40,821 nt of DNA from JBCFAY01 sp038562375. Lineage in GTDB: Bacteria > Bacillota > Clostridia > Christensenellales > CAG-138. Shown here in pieces: positions 14,458-22,425 of the stretch. Position numbers and translations under genes: made by a program. The stretch lies in contig JBCFAY010000027.1 of NCBI GenBank assembly GCA_038562375.1, forward strand, positions 1 to 40,821, in the 5' to 3' direction. Each line of letters starts with the position of its first letter. Position 1 is the first letter of the stretch. Below the pieces are notes generated by a model. It had not been told where the DNA came from and did no database searches. It saw nothing but the letters and a program-made list of their open reading frames with translations.

Positions 14458-14547
14458 GTGTAGCGGGGTGTAGTGACTTTTTGTAGAGGTTTAATTTTTC
14501 CTAAAGAATCGCGAAGCTCACTAAAAACCCCCTACACGTCGCTACAC
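14458..14547. repeat. Inverted and direct GTGTAG repeats between primase and next gene
   Basis: GTGTAGCGGGGTGTAG (14458-14473) and CTACACGTCGCTACAC (14532-14547) form a 16-base inverted repeat with two mismatches and about 58 bases between the arms. Each arm itself has two GTGTAG-like units, and a further GTAG lies at 14483. This sits in the gene-free 14328-14556 stretch right behind the primase-helicase gene. Iteron-like repeats there could mark a replication origin or an operator; nothing else is evident in the gap. Confidence 0.6.
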
Positions 14548-14556
14548 ACCAAATTT

Positions 14557-16959
14557 TTACTGGTAATTTCGTGCGTAATAATCGGGCTCGAACTGATGTT
14601 TGAGGCGATACCCTAAAAATAAGCTGACAGGGCTAGCGTCGCGTCCGCTGCCTGCCGGGCGCTTTTGCACGATCTGGCCGATGCCGCTTAGGGAAACCTT
14701 GAAATTGGCTGCGTTTTCGGGGAAAAAGCCGTTTGCGGAACACCATTGCTTATACCTTGCGTACACGTCTGCGGTCCTGGCTTCGTACAGCACATGCGCC
14801 TCCATTTCTTCATCAAGAAACCGAGCGATTTTATCACTGTTCTTACGGTAGTCGTCGATGGCAATCTGGACGGCCTCGGGCGGATCAAAGCCGTTTTCGC
14901 GCAACAGGTTAAGCCCCTGCACGCACCAGTTGAGGATGCTGCTAAGGTTTTTCGGTTGGGCAAGCTCGATTTTCAGCCCTTCGTCTCTCTCCTCCTCTTT
15001 GAAATGGCGCTCAAAGGGGATGGTCATGACGCGGCCGGAACTGAACAGCGTCACATCCGTGACTGCGGGGAGGTGGTTGGTGTTTATAAACAACTTGAAT
15101 TGCGGGCGGTATTCAAAGCTGTTTTCATTGAGAAAACGGGCCGTGATGGTATCGTTTCCCGTCAAAGTCTTGACCAACGACGCGCTCAAAACGAGCTTTT
15201 TATCAGGTTCCGGGATATTCACGAACCGGGCACCGGCCAGCCGCGCAATATCCTCGCTGGGGCCGCTCCCGTTGGCTGTTTGTTTCTGCGCAATGGTGTC
15301 AGGCTTTGCCGTGCGGCCGTATTCGCCCATCATCCGCATAAAGGTTTCCATGGTCGTGCCTTTGCCGTTGCGGCTGGTCGGGCCGTAGAGGATAAAAAAG
15401 CACTCATGCTTGGTGTCGCCGGTCAAAGCATAGCCGAGGGCCTTCTGCAAGAAAGCAGCTTTCGCAGAATCCCCCTGCATTACCTCGTCAACAAATCGCT
15501 CCCATCGCGGGCAACATGCGCCTGGTACGTAATTGACGTTGGACGTTTTACTGAGCATATCCGCCGCCCGATGAGGAAGAAGCTCGCCTGTTTCTAGGTT
15601 GAGCGTCCCGTTCAGGCAATTAAAAAGATACGGGTTCTTATCGAACTGCCCTATCTCCACTGGGTATACGCCTGCAGCATCCTTGAGTATCGTTTCCCTG
15701 TATGCCCGGCGTTGCCAGCGTTTTACGAAGTCAACATAAGCCTGCCTCTGTTGCTCGTCTGGCAATGAAAGGGCATAAATCATAAGGTTGTCCGCAATCC
15801 GTTTGCACAACTCCATTGCGCGCAAGGTGCCCTCGTCCGGTCTCCATGCGCGACCGTCGTAAATAAACCATTTCTTACGCTCGGGCACATACCGGGCAAC
15901 GTCGACGTACCAATCCGCGAAAAGGTTGCCGTTTCCGATATCATGCCAACCATACCGATCGTTTTTTTCCGGGTGTAGATCGGCAATCTGCTTTTTGTTG
16001 TCGCCATTGCCGATGGATATATGCTCCGCTTTTTTTATAGCTCGCTGGTGGATATACTCTTGAGGGTCGTATCCGCCTTGGCATTTGCCGATCGCCTCCT
16101 GTATCGTGATCGCGCCGTAGGTGCTTCCGGACTGAGCCCGATCCCATTTATCGCGCATCAAACCGGACCCTCGGAATATCCGATCCATTTGATTCGCATC
16201 CCGGTTTGTCCAGAAAGCGAGCATATTGCAGAAAGCCATATCTGCCTCGCTATGGGACGCATAACCGGACGTATCGCCGCGGTATAATGCATCAAATACC
16301 GGTCCGTTTCGGGCCGCCAGCGCCTTTTTTATGATCTCATCATCCGATACAAGCGTATCGCCGAGAACGCAAGCCCGCACCCCCTGATTTGGCTCCGATC
16401 GCGCTGCCGGCCGTAACATATATTCCTCAAGAACATCCGCGATTTCAGATGATCGATCTTCGACCGGAAGGTCCATGATAGCATTACCGGTGACGGTAAC
16501 GAATTTTTGCGTACAACCTGCAATATATACCTCAAGTCCAAGCTTTGGGTTGTTGATGTAAAACCGCTTTTTGTCGTACACGAAGCCGGGCGCCTTGAAG
16601 ATGATGCGAATACCTCTGCCACTCGGTGAGAGTTCCGTATAAGACGCCATCGTGCCCATGATGCTCATAGCAAATTCATTCGGTAATCCGTCTGTATCGA
16701 TGCAGTTATCAATGTCAACCGCACCAAAGTCATTAAACGCACCGATCCCGCCGCCGTCATACCCTTTAGCCTCATATTTTTGGAGCATGACGGGGAAGGA
16801 CGAAAACGTGTCCTTGTTGTTGGACTGAGCACGCCCGCCCGTCTTGGGATTATAGGGAACCTTGGTTTTTTTGCCGTCGCGGTCTTCATAGCGCCATAAA
16901 CACCAAAGCGCATCGGATTTTAGGTTTTCAGGGATTTTATCTATGAACAAAGGCGTCAC
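14557..16959 (-). CDS. Phage primase-polymerase/SF3 helicase (P4 alpha/D5 type)
   Basis: An 800-residue replication protein. The PrimPol-type N-terminus (1-190) has GAFNDFGAVDIDNCID with the catalytic Asp pair and SPSGRGIRIIFKAPG. The middle (200-430) includes the DNA-binding region with MAFCNMLAFWTNRDANQMDR. The D5_N/SF3 helicase region has Walker A LYGPTSRNGKGTT (about 530-542) and DIARLAGARFVNIPEPDKK with the Walker B acidic residues, then ITARFLNENSFEYRPQFKLF. It primes and unwinds phage DNA at the origin. The frame starts at GTG 16959; the ribosome site is weak, so the exact start is uncertain. It is the largest early gene and ends next to the GTGTAG repeats. Confidence 0.95.
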   Translation of the reverse strand: MTPLFIDKIPENLKSDALWCLWRYEDRDGKKTKVPYNPKTGGRAQSNNKDTFSSFPVMLQKYEAKGYDGGGIGAFNDFGAVDIDNCIDTDGLPNEFAMSIMGTMASYTELSPSGRGIRIIFKAPGFVYDKKRFYINNPKLGLEVYIAGCTQKFVTVTGNAIMDLPVEDRSSEIADVLEEYMLRPAARSEPNQGVRACVLGDTLVSDDEIIKKALAARNGPVFDALYRGDTSGYASHSEADMAFCNMLAFWTNRDANQMDRIFRGSGLMRDKWDRAQSGSTYGAITIQEAIGKCQGGYDPQEYIHQRAIKKAEHISIGNGDNKKQIADLHPEKNDRYGWHDIGNGNLFADWYVDVARYVPERKKWFIYDGRAWRPDEGTLRAMELCKRIADNLMIYALSLPDEQQRQAYVDFVKRWQRRAYRETILKDAAGVYPVEIGQFDKNPYLFNCLNGTLNLETGELLPHRAADMLSKTSNVNYVPGACCPRWERFVDEVMQGDSAKAAFLQKALGYALTGDTKHECFFILYGPTSRNGKGTTMETFMRMMGEYGRTAKPDTIAQKQTANGSGPSEDIARLAGARFVNIPEPDKKLVLSASLVKTLTGNDTITARFLNENSFEYRPQFKLFINTNHLPAVTDVTLFSSGRVMTIPFERHFKEEERDEGLKIELAQPKNLSSILNWCVQGLNLLRENGFDPPEAVQIAIDDYRKNSDKIARFLDEEMEAHVLYEARTADVYARYKQWCSANGFFPENAANFKVSLSGIGQIVQKRPAGSGRDASPVSLFLGYRLKHQFEPDYYARNYQ

Positions 16960-17001
16960 CTACCTTATGTAGAGTAAAGAGAACCGGAGCTGCAAACCGA
17001 A

Positions 17002-17247
17002 TCAATCCTGCAGGACGGACGCCCGGTCTATTTCGTTCTTACTGACATACTCATCCTCAAGACGGCGCAACAACCGCACGGGGTCAACGTCCCCACATAA
17101 CGCCTGCGCCCACTCGCCCCGAAAAAACGCCAACAATCCCTTGACAGACTCGCCGGGAATCTTTCTGCCCCGCTTCAGCGCAAAGTAATCGTCAACCGCC
17201 TGCCGCATAATGGCGGCGCAAAGATCCATGCATCCAGTGTCATCCAT
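17002..17247 (-). CDS. Hypothetical phage protein (81 aa)
   Basis: Starting at ATG 17247 it reads MDDTGCMDLCAAIMRQAVDD. GGAGG lies eight bases upstream; a start at 17253 would be too close to it and 17289 has no site. It contains ALKRGRKIPGESVKGLLAFF and GEWAQALCGDVDPVRLLRRL, a small helical protein seen before primases in clostridial prophages. It overlaps the end of the upstream gene by eight bases. Function unknown. Confidence 0.68.
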   Translation of the reverse strand: MDDTGCMDLCAAIMRQAVDDYFALKRGRKIPGESVKGLLAFFRGEWAQALCGDVDPVRLLRRLEDEYVSKNEIDRASVLQD

Positions 17248-17524
17248 CGGCATCGCCTCCCTGTTCACTTTTCGCTTCGCAGCTTTCATTGTACTGGTCG
17301 AGCGCCTTTTGGCTGCTCGCTATTGTGTTCCGAATAATATCCGCCACGACCGATAAAAGCAGGTGGATATGTTCCTTTTGCATGATGAGGTGATTAGCTT
17401 CAGGGCTGCCGGGCTTGCAAATCGGTTCGAGGGGACCGAGAGCTTCGCTTAAAACAGCCTGCGCCTTTTCAAGCTCGGTTAGGTTCTCATCAATAACCGA
17501 GACGTAATCAAAGCAGCAACGCAT
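17240..17524 (-). CDS. Hypothetical phage protein, helical (94 aa)
   Basis: It starts at ATG 17524 (MRCCFDYVSVIDENLTELEK) with GGAG about nine bases upstream. The protein is helical, with ELEKAQAVLSEALGPLEPIC and IRNTIASSQKALDQYNESCE. It lies within a run of closely packed small early genes, overlapping the next start by eight bases. No known motif; probably a host-takeover or regulatory protein. Confidence 0.65.
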   Translation of the reverse strand: MRCCFDYVSVIDENLTELEKAQAVLSEALGPLEPICKPGSPEANHLIMQKEHIHLLLSVVADIIRNTIASSQKALDQYNESCEAKSEQGGDADG

Positions 17525-17526
17525 AT

Positions 17527-17910
17527 TCACGCACTCCTTTCGTGTACGGAAGCATCCTTCGATGCCCGCGCGTGGTCGAAAGCGTCAGAAACCTCCTTGC
17601 GAAGCGCCTCGATATCTTTAGACATTTGGTATAAAAGATAGTTGGCAATGCTCACCAGCTGCAGGGCGTGTTTATACTCGTACACCCATTTAATGCTGTT
17701 TTTCTCTAATTGGGTTTGTAGCCCACCGATCCTATGCGCTGCGGCATAGGCGGCATTCCAGTCGGGCTCTTCGTCTTCCGCGAAGGAATATTCGTCATCG
17801 AAAATATCGAGTATAAAGCGGGCCTGATCCGCAATACGTTCAATAGGGGTGAGCGCGTAATCTATTGAGATAAGCGGGTTAGCCGGGGAAGGATTGGCCG
17901 AGTTATTCAT
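17527..17910 (-). CDS. Hypothetical phage protein, acidic helical (127 aa)
   Basis: The frame is open to 18066, but the real start is ATG 17910 (MNNSANPSPANPLISIDYAL), directly behind AAAGGAG. After a Pro/Asn-rich N-terminus it contains IADQARFILDIFDDEYSFAE, EDEEPDWNAAYAAAHRIGGL and HALQLVSIANYLLYQMSKDI, an all-helical pattern. No recognised domain. The upstream gap (17911-18002) carries a GC-rich inverted pair, GCCCCGGAGG and CCCGGGG, on the minus strand. Confidence 0.7.
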   Translation of the reverse strand: MNNSANPSPANPLISIDYALTPIERIADQARFILDIFDDEYSFAEDEEPDWNAAYAAAHRIGGLQTQLEKNSIKWVYEYKHALQLVSIANYLLYQMSKDIEALRKEVSDAFDHARASKDASVHERSA

Positions 17911-18002
17911 TGTAAAATCTCCTTTCAACTTGTAAAACCCCGGGAAACTGGTTATAATTGATTCAGATAAGTCCTCCGGGGCTTGTGTGTGGGCTCTTTT
18001 CC

Positions 18003-18302
18003 TCAGGCTTTGGCGAGTGTAGGGGAAAGGGCCTTTTCGTTTTCTGCCGGGGCGTATTTGAGCCACGGCCGCGCGCCATAATGGTATTTATCCGCAATGT
18101 GTTGCTGCTGATCCTCCGGCAGGGAGCACAGCCGCGCCGCCGATCGTTTCTTGCGCTGCTGAGAATCCGCATCCTGCCGAAACACCAAGCGCGTGATATT
18201 AGCGGGCAGGGCCGCTAAGTTGGTATAGCGAATTCGCTCCGGTAAAGAGACGATATCGTATGCGTGTCTGATTTCCGGGGCATCCACGGTTTTTCGCATC
18301 AT
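18003..18302 (-). CDS. Hypothetical phage protein (99 aa)
   Basis: Start chosen at ATG 18302 (MMRKTVDAPEIRHAYDIVSL) because AGGAG stands eight bases before it; the GTG at 18311 is too close to that site. It contains ITRLVFRQDADSQQRKKRSA, a basic stretch, then LCSLPEDQQQHIADKYHYGA. No family recognised. Its start lies just past the stop of the upstream small gene. Confidence 0.65.
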   Translation of the reverse strand: MMRKTVDAPEIRHAYDIVSLPERIRYTNLAALPANITRLVFRQDADSQQRKKRSAARLCSLPEDQQQHIADKYHYGARPWLKYAPAENEKALSPTLAKA

Positions 18303-18307
18303 GGCGC

Positions 18308-18502
18308 TCACTCCTGTTCATCCCGCGGCGCAGGATCGTAAATCTCAATGCCTGCAGCATCAAGGTTATCCAAGGCAAGAGCCGCGACAGCGATGAGGCA
18401 CCGCCTCCATTTGTCGTCCCACCATGCGCACCGCTTATCCAAACATTGAGGCGAATGTGTGCTTTGAAGCATTAGCAATGGGCAGATTGTGTACTTGTCC
18501 AT
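18308..18502 (-). CDS. Small Cys-rich phage protein (64 aa)
   Basis: ATG 18502 follows CAGGAGG at ideal spacing. The protein reads MDKYTICPLLMLQSTHSPQC and has four Cys in the first 36 residues (ICPLL, QCLDKRCAWW, RRCLIA), which may bind zinc. The aromatic WW...W run (AWWDDKWRRC) is typical of a small protein family in clostridial phages. Function unknown. Confidence 0.68.
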   Translation of the reverse strand: MDKYTICPLLMLQSTHSPQCLDKRCAWWDDKWRRCLIAVAALALDNLDAAGIEIYDPAPRDEQE

Positions 18503-18523
18503 AAAATCCTCCTGACTCTGGAT

Positions 18524-18751
18524 TTATTTGCCGTTATGGGAACGATCCTGATCGGCTCCTTGGAACAATTCTTTCACTCTCTCCCGCAAGCACCTCTCGC
18601 AATAAACAGCCGTGCCGCATAGGTCAGCGTCCCCCGAGGATAAAATCTCTTGAATATCAACATGCTCTTCCTGTCCGCACTGGGGGCAAAGGGTGTAAAC
18701 ATTATCATCGAGAATTTCAAGCTTTCTGTTTCCGTGTTTCATATAGAACAT
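18524..18751 (-). CDS. Small zinc-ribbon phage protein (75 aa)
   Basis: Starts MFYMKHGNRKLEILDDNVYT at 18751 behind AAAGGCGG. Two CxxC pairs (CPQCGQ near residue 22 and CERCLRE near 52) form a probable zinc ribbon. It is short and soluble with an acidic middle (DIQEILSSGDADLCG). It lies in the early operon between the antirepressor and small unknown genes. Likely nucleic-acid or protein binding; no named family. Confidence 0.72.
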   Translation of the reverse strand: MFYMKHGNRKLEILDDNVYTLCPQCGQEEHVDIQEILSSGDADLCGTAVYCERCLRERVKELFQGADQDRSHNGK

Positions 18752-18769
18752 ACTTTTTGCCGCCTTTCT

Positions 18770-19597
18770 CTAATTCTGCGTTCCGTCCGAGTCCAGGTAC
18801 TTCGCGGCCATTTCTTTCACGATGGCCGTATAAATCTCAATGAGTTTCTTGTCATCTGCGATCACGTCAACTTTGTTTAACTGGTCGCGTTTGGATTTGC
18901 ACACGCCTTCATCCGCCATGCGCATACGCTTGTTTGTAAGACGGGTCGACAGCGATACACCGGCGCGAGCGTCTACAAGCTGAAAAATTTCTGCCTGAAC
19001 ATCCTTGATAAATGACGTACCGCCCAATTGCTGTGCAATACGCACAATCAGCCTGCGGCAGTCCTCGCGCCATGACTGCGTATTGAGGGTGATCGTGTCC
19101 TTGAGGCTATCAAGGCGGGCGTTGGTGGCCGCAATCGCCTTGGTCTGCTCCGCCTGTCGCTGTTCAATATCGCGCAGAGCCCTGACCTGTAATTCGAGCA
19201 TGTCGGTTGGGGAGAGCTGTGCTACAGCTTTTTCTAGTTTGATTAATTTCTGCCGGATTGCGAACCCTTGGGGCGTGCGCTGTATCATGGCGATATGTTT
19301 CGCCATGTCAAGGGTCAGAAGATGCTCCATGCGAGGCTTCCCGGCTTTGCCATCAGACCTATCCCCCGAAAACGGGGAATAGCTTTCTCCCTCTGTAAAA
19401 CCGTAGTCGCACATATCCTTGAACCAAGTGGAGTAGTCCTTTCCGATCACAAGCCGTTCGTGTAGCTCGCGCCCGATGACTACCTTTTCTCCCGTATCCG
19501 TGATATAGGCCGGGATGATATCCTTGTTGAAAATCTGTAGTCCATTCATAAGTTTCTCCTCTCTGCGCCCGTATTCAATAGGGGTCAATTCAGCCAT
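18770..19597 (-). CDS. Phage antirepressor (AntA/ORF6C type)
   Basis: A 275-residue protein starting MAELTPIEYGRREEKLMNGL at ATG 19597 behind AAAGGAG. The open frame to 19792 is not supported. The N-terminal AntA-type domain (about 15-115) includes VIGRELHERLVIGKDYSTWF, GFTEGESYSPF and HLLTLDMAKHIAMIQRTPQG. A coiled coil (130-165) links to an ORF6C-type C-terminal domain (WREDCRRLIVRIAQQLGGTS ... LIEIYTAIVKEMAAKYL). Such proteins bind or counter the repressor and promote lytic growth. Confidence 0.9.
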   Translation of the reverse strand: MAELTPIEYGRREEKLMNGLQIFNKDIIPAYITDTGEKVVIGRELHERLVIGKDYSTWFKDMCDYGFTEGESYSPFSGDRSDGKAGKPRMEHLLTLDMAKHIAMIQRTPQGFAIRQKLIKLEKAVAQLSPTDMLELQVRALRDIEQRQAEQTKAIAATNARLDSLKDTITLNTQSWREDCRRLIVRIAQQLGGTSFIKDVQAEIFQLVDARAGVSLSTRLTNKRMRMADEGVCKSKRDQLNKVDVIADDKKLIEIYTAIVKEMAAKYLDSDGTQN

Positions 19598-19664
19598 ATT
19601 CGCTCCTTTCCCGCCTTGCGGCTTTTTGTCCATTGTTTCGCCGATCAGCAAGCAATCGACATGT

Positions 19665-19844
19665 TCAACCGTCCGCCCCTTCCTCCACGGTGATGATGAC
19701 GCCCTTCTTTGCGTCGATTCCGGCCGCGTCGACATCAGACTTCTTGAGGTACAAAGTGACGAGATTCCCGGCCTCCTGGCTGCCTGCCTCAAAGCGGTAA
19801 CAGGTTTTCGTGTCCTTGAGAAGCTTGAATTTGAGTTTTAACAT
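19665..19844 (-). CDS. Small conserved phage protein (59 aa)
   Basis: ATG 19844 follows GAAAGGAG at good spacing and the frame ends with TGA at 19665. The protein reads MLKLKFKLLKDTKTCYRFEA, then GSQEAGNLVTLYLKKSDVDA and a beta-like end (VIITVEEGADG). Small beta proteins with the pattern K-x-K-Y-R-F ... L-Y-L-K are frequent in early regions of clostridial phages. Function unknown. The strong ribosome site and fit between neighbours support a real gene. Confidence 0.72.
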   Translation of the reverse strand: MLKLKFKLLKDTKTCYRFEAGSQEAGNLVTLYLKKSDVDAAGIDAKKGVIITVEEGADG

Positions 19845-19861
19845 GACAGCGCTCCTTTCTT

Positions 19862-20008
19862 TTATGGGTTTTTGATGATTCGTTTAATGTGCTTGTCCAC
19901 ACGCTGAGGGTGCCGGTTCCCCCACCAGGTCAGAGTCCCGAGCAAACCAGCGATCGTGCCAACAATTAATAAACAGTGGAATAGTCCGTCCCATACAGTC
20001 GGCGTCAT
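19862..20008 (-). CDS. Small single-span membrane protein (48 aa)
   Basis: The frame runs from ATG 20008, which overlaps the stop of the upstream HTH gene (ATGA), to TAA at 19862. It reads MTPTVWDGLFHCLLIVGTIA, continues with GLLGTLTWWG and ends in a basic tail (KHIKRIIKNP). One membrane helix covers about residues 9-29. AAAGGA lies eight bases upstream. No family recognised. Confidence 0.65.
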   Translation of the reverse strand: MTPTVWDGLFHCLLIVGTIAGLLGTLTWWGNRHPQRVDKHIKRIIKNP

Positions 20009-20244
20009 AGGGCGATCCTTTCAGGCGGCGCGATCCCGCCTTTCGGGAAATACAGGTGCATTTGGTCGTAGGGGATCTCGAGCAAGTCCATCAAGAAATA
20101 CATGTCGCTCTGCGTCCAGTCCAGATGCCCGCACATGCGTTGGGTGATGTACCAGACTGAACACCTCATTTTCTCGGCCAAGTATGCTTGGTCAATGTTT
20201 TTTGCCAGTAGAGCACCGCGGAGTCTCGCGAAACGCTTAGCCAT
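20005..20244 (-). CDS. Phage HTH DNA-binding protein (Cro/DUF739-like)
   Basis: A 79-residue protein starting MAKRFARLRGALLAKNIDQA behind AAAGGAGGCG. The helix-turn-helix reads IDQAYLAEKMRCSVWYITQR, then MYFLMDLLEIPYDQMHLYFP, a short XRE-like domain ending in the LYFPKGG motif common in clostridial early phage regulators. It is the second gene of the early minus operon, after the other HTH gene. Likely a Cro-type or early regulator. Confidence 0.78.
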   Translation of the reverse strand: MAKRFARLRGALLAKNIDQAYLAEKMRCSVWYITQRMCGHLDWTQSDMYFLMDLLEIPYDQMHLYFPKGGIAPPERIAL

Positions 20245-20274
20245 ATGACGCCTCCTTTACGCTGGAATCAAAAG

Positions 20275-20490
20275 TTAAGCTTGTTTAAGGTTTATTTCGA
20301 AGAGCTCCGACATATCTACTCCAAGGGCGTCACAAACACGCTTAGCGGTTCCCGGCGTGACAGACTTGGGTCGGCTTTCGATAATTGAGATTGTTGCGGC
20401 ATTGACGCTTGATTTTGCCGCAAGCTGTCTCATGCTAAGCCCGTTATTTACTCGAGCAGTGCTGATTGCGAAAGGCTTTGAAGTAATCAT
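20275..20490 (-). CDS. XRE-family HTH regulator (Cro-like)
   Basis: A 71-residue XRE protein starting MITSKPFAISTARVNNGLSM at ATG 20490 behind AGGAGGG. The HTH is LSMRQLAAKSSVNAATISII, then SVTPGTAKRVCDALGVDMSE. It is the first gene transcribed by the consensus early promoter (20548-20576), divergent from the repressor gene, which is the position of Cro in lambda-type switches. It probably binds the same TTATCAT-containing operators to shut off repressor synthesis. Confidence 0.85.
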   Translation of the reverse strand: MITSKPFAISTARVNNGLSMRQLAAKSSVNAATISIIESRPKSVTPGTAKRVCDALGVDMSELFEINLKQA

Positions 20491-20533
20491 GGAATCCCTC
20501 CTATTGTATTAAAATCGTTGATATGTGTTTGAG

Positions 20534-20570
20534 TTATCATATTATCGATTATATGTGCACGGATTATCAT
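20534..20570. promoter_or_regulatory. Operator candidates: TTATCAT direct repeats
   Basis: TTATCAT occurs at 20534-20540 and 20564-20570, exactly 30 bases apart (about three helical turns), flanking the -10 and touching the -35 of the early promoter. An extra TTATCG lies between them (20542-20547). Placement fits repressor/Cro operators in the 173-base divergent switch region. Confidence 0.5.
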
Positions 20571-20576
20571 TGTCAA
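20548..20576 (-). promoter_or_regulatory. Consensus early lytic promoter (PR-like)
   Basis: On the minus strand TTGACA (20571-20576) and TATAAT (20548-20553) are exact consensus with 17 bases between. It drives the Cro-like gene and the early operon, and is flanked by the TTATCAT repeats. Confidence 0.85.
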
Positions 20577-20613
20577 CGAATTTCATCCAATACAAGTTAA
20601 TTTCGCCAAAATG

Positions 20614-20642
20614 TTGATTTTCGTTTAAGTTTTGGGTATACT
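20614..20642 (+). promoter_or_regulatory. Repressor promoter (PRM-like)
   Basis: TTGATT (20614-20619), a 17-base spacer and TATACT (20637-20642) stand just upstream of the repressor gene. The start site would be near 20649, giving a leader of about 15 bases with AAGGAGG. Confidence 0.7.
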
Positions 20643-20663
20643 ACAGGAAAAAGGAGGGATAGA

Positions 20664-21524
20664 ATGTCTTTATTTAATGAGCGGCTAAAAGAATTGAAGG
20701 AAACGAGTGGAAAAACTCAGGCGACTATTGCGGCAGACTTGCAAATAACATCTCAGGCTTTCTCATACTACATAAATGGTCGGGAGCCGAATTACGATTT
20801 ATTAATAAAAATTGCTGATTATTTCGGGACAACGACTGATTATTTGTTGGGTAGGTCGAACATGCCCACCTTTGATATGGAATACATTCATGAGGCAACG
20901 GGCTTGGGGCATCAAGCTATCGCGGCATTGGTTCAATTAAAAAAAGATCTTGAAGGCTGGAATGAAGAAACGGAGAGTAATTACAAAGCGCTGCTGAAAC
21001 AAGCAATAGAAACGATTGCTGATGCCGGGGTGAATATTATGACTCCTGATGCAATGGACGCTTTTGAAGAGATCTGCGACGAGAATGAAGACTTATTGCC
21101 ATCAGCATTGCGCGACCAGCTTCGCGTATTAGAGAATGCAGCGATTAATTTTGCATATGCCTATACAACCTTGCGGGTATTAAACAGAATAATAAGAAAT
21201 GTTGATGAAGATCCGTATGCCGTCAAGTTTATTAAAGATGTCTATGATGTTGTTTTTTCAAATTACAAAGACGTTGACCGTATGCTTTATAGGCAATTAG
21301 GTTCAAAAGAAAGAATCGACATAAGATTTGAAGAATATTCAGCATCCAGGAGAGCAATACACGAAAGACGCTTGCTCGGACATCTTTATAAATTAAGCGA
21401 AAATACGCGCCAAAGAGCAACCTCGCCTAAGCATGACAAGGTTTTTGATGAGTTGTGCAAATGGGCAAGAGGTATCTCCGTAGATATAGGACTGCTCCAT
21501 GGACCCAATAATACTACGGAATAG
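20664..21524 (+). CDS. XRE-family prophage repressor (CI-like)
   Basis: A 286-residue protein starting MSLFNERLKELKETSGKTQA behind AAGGAGGG. The N-terminal HTH (about 8-65) reads TQATIAADLQITSQAFSYYI, then DLLIKIADYFGTTTDYLLGR, the classic XRE repressor form. The long helical C-terminus (80-286) has no LexA-type Ser/Lys protease motif and no HEXXH, so induction would not use self-cleavage of the classic type. The gene is visibly more AT-rich than its neighbours. It faces away from the early operon. Maintenance of lysogeny is the likely role; the inducing signal is unclear. Confidence 0.85.
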   Translation: MSLFNERLKELKETSGKTQATIAADLQITSQAFSYYINGREPNYDLLIKIADYFGTTTDYLLGRSNMPTFDMEYIHEATGLGHQAIAALVQLKKDLEGWNEETESNYKALLKQAIETIADAGVNIMTPDAMDAFEEICDENEDLLPSALRDQLRVLENAAINFAYAYTTLRVLNRIIRNVDEDPYAVKFIKDVYDVVFSNYKDVDRMLYRQLGSKERIDIRFEEYSASRRAIHERRLLGHLYKLSENTRQRATSPKHDKVFDELCKWARGISVDIGLLHGPNNTTE

Positions 21525-21605
21525 ATACTATTTGCGGGATGGGTTTTCTTTTAACAGAGTAAAGAGGACTAAAAACGATTGCATAAAGAAGGGAGAAACA
21601 ATCCC

Positions 21606-22358
21606 ATGGCAAAAAGACGCAACCTCGGCGGGTTCTCGTGGAAGCGAGCAACCGGCGTCACTCGCATGAAGTCAAGAGTTTCACGCGCAACGGGCATTCC
21701 TCTTACGAAGTCCGGGCGACAGAGGAAGGTCGGGAAAATGGTTACGGGCGGCGGATGCCTCCTCCCGGTTATATTGATTCTGTCGATTGTCATGCTGATG
21801 ACGGTATTGTTATCCGGATGCGCAGCCCCGGCCGCAGCACCTACGCCGCCGCCATCCGCAACCATCGCTGCCGCAACGCCTACAGCATCCCCGATACCAA
21901 CCCCAGCGCCTACCGTTGCGTCGCTCGTAAACGTCAACGTGCCTGCTGTGGTGTTCGAGGGGGAGGACATGGACGCTATTGTACAGGGCGGTCTAAATAA
22001 AGGTTTTTCCGCCGTAACGCCCAACGAGGATGGCAGCGTTACCTATACCATGACGCAGGAACGCTATGATCAATATAAAAACGAGTGCAAGGCCAACATC
22101 ATAGAAAGCCTCGATAAGCTTCCTGCCGAATATTCCAGCATCCAAAAAATTGAGTATAATGATAATTTCACCGAAATCACCATTACAGCTACCAAAGACG
22201 ATTGGAACCTTAAGCAGTCCATGTCCATATTTGTAGCCGGAACCGCAGCCCAATTTTATTTTATGTTAACGGGGCAGGACCTTACAGTAACCGTTACCGC
22301 CATAGACGCCTCAAGTGGTGAAATTCTAAATACCGGGACATACCCTTCGGAGGAATGA
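21606..22358 (+). CDS. Membrane-anchored protein of the lysogeny module (lipobox-like)
   Basis: A 250-residue protein from ATG 21606 (GGGAG about nine bases upstream), starting MAKRRNLGGFSWKRATGVTR. The first 50 residues are very basic and cytoplasmic, including the motif ATGIPLTKSGRQRKVGKMVT. A membrane segment (GGGCLLPVILILSIVMLMTV) ends in LLSGCAAP, which resembles a lipobox far from the N-terminus. A Pro/Ala/Thr-rich linker (85-115) and an extracellular domain follow. Proteins with the NLGGFSWKR...TKSGRQRK start are common in prophages and conjugative elements of Bacillota. Position between repressor and integrase suggests expression in the lysogen, perhaps for superinfection exclusion. 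No function is shown. Confidence 0.75.
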   Translation: MAKRRNLGGFSWKRATGVTRMKSRVSRATGIPLTKSGRQRKVGKMVTGGGCLLPVILILSIVMLMTVLLSGCAAPAAAPTPPPSATIAAATPTASPIPTPAPTVASLVNVNVPAVVFEGEDMDAIVQGGLNKGFSAVTPNEDGSVTYTMTQERYDQYKNECKANIIESLDKLPAEYSSIQKIEYNDNFTEITITATKDDWNLKQSMSIFVAGTAAQFYFMLTGQDLTVTVTAIDASSGEILNTGTYPSEE

Positions 22359-22425
22359 CCTATGCCCGCCAAAAAAGAAAATGTTCGATAAAACCGGCAA
22401 GCGCAATTAGGAAGGTAAGATTAAG

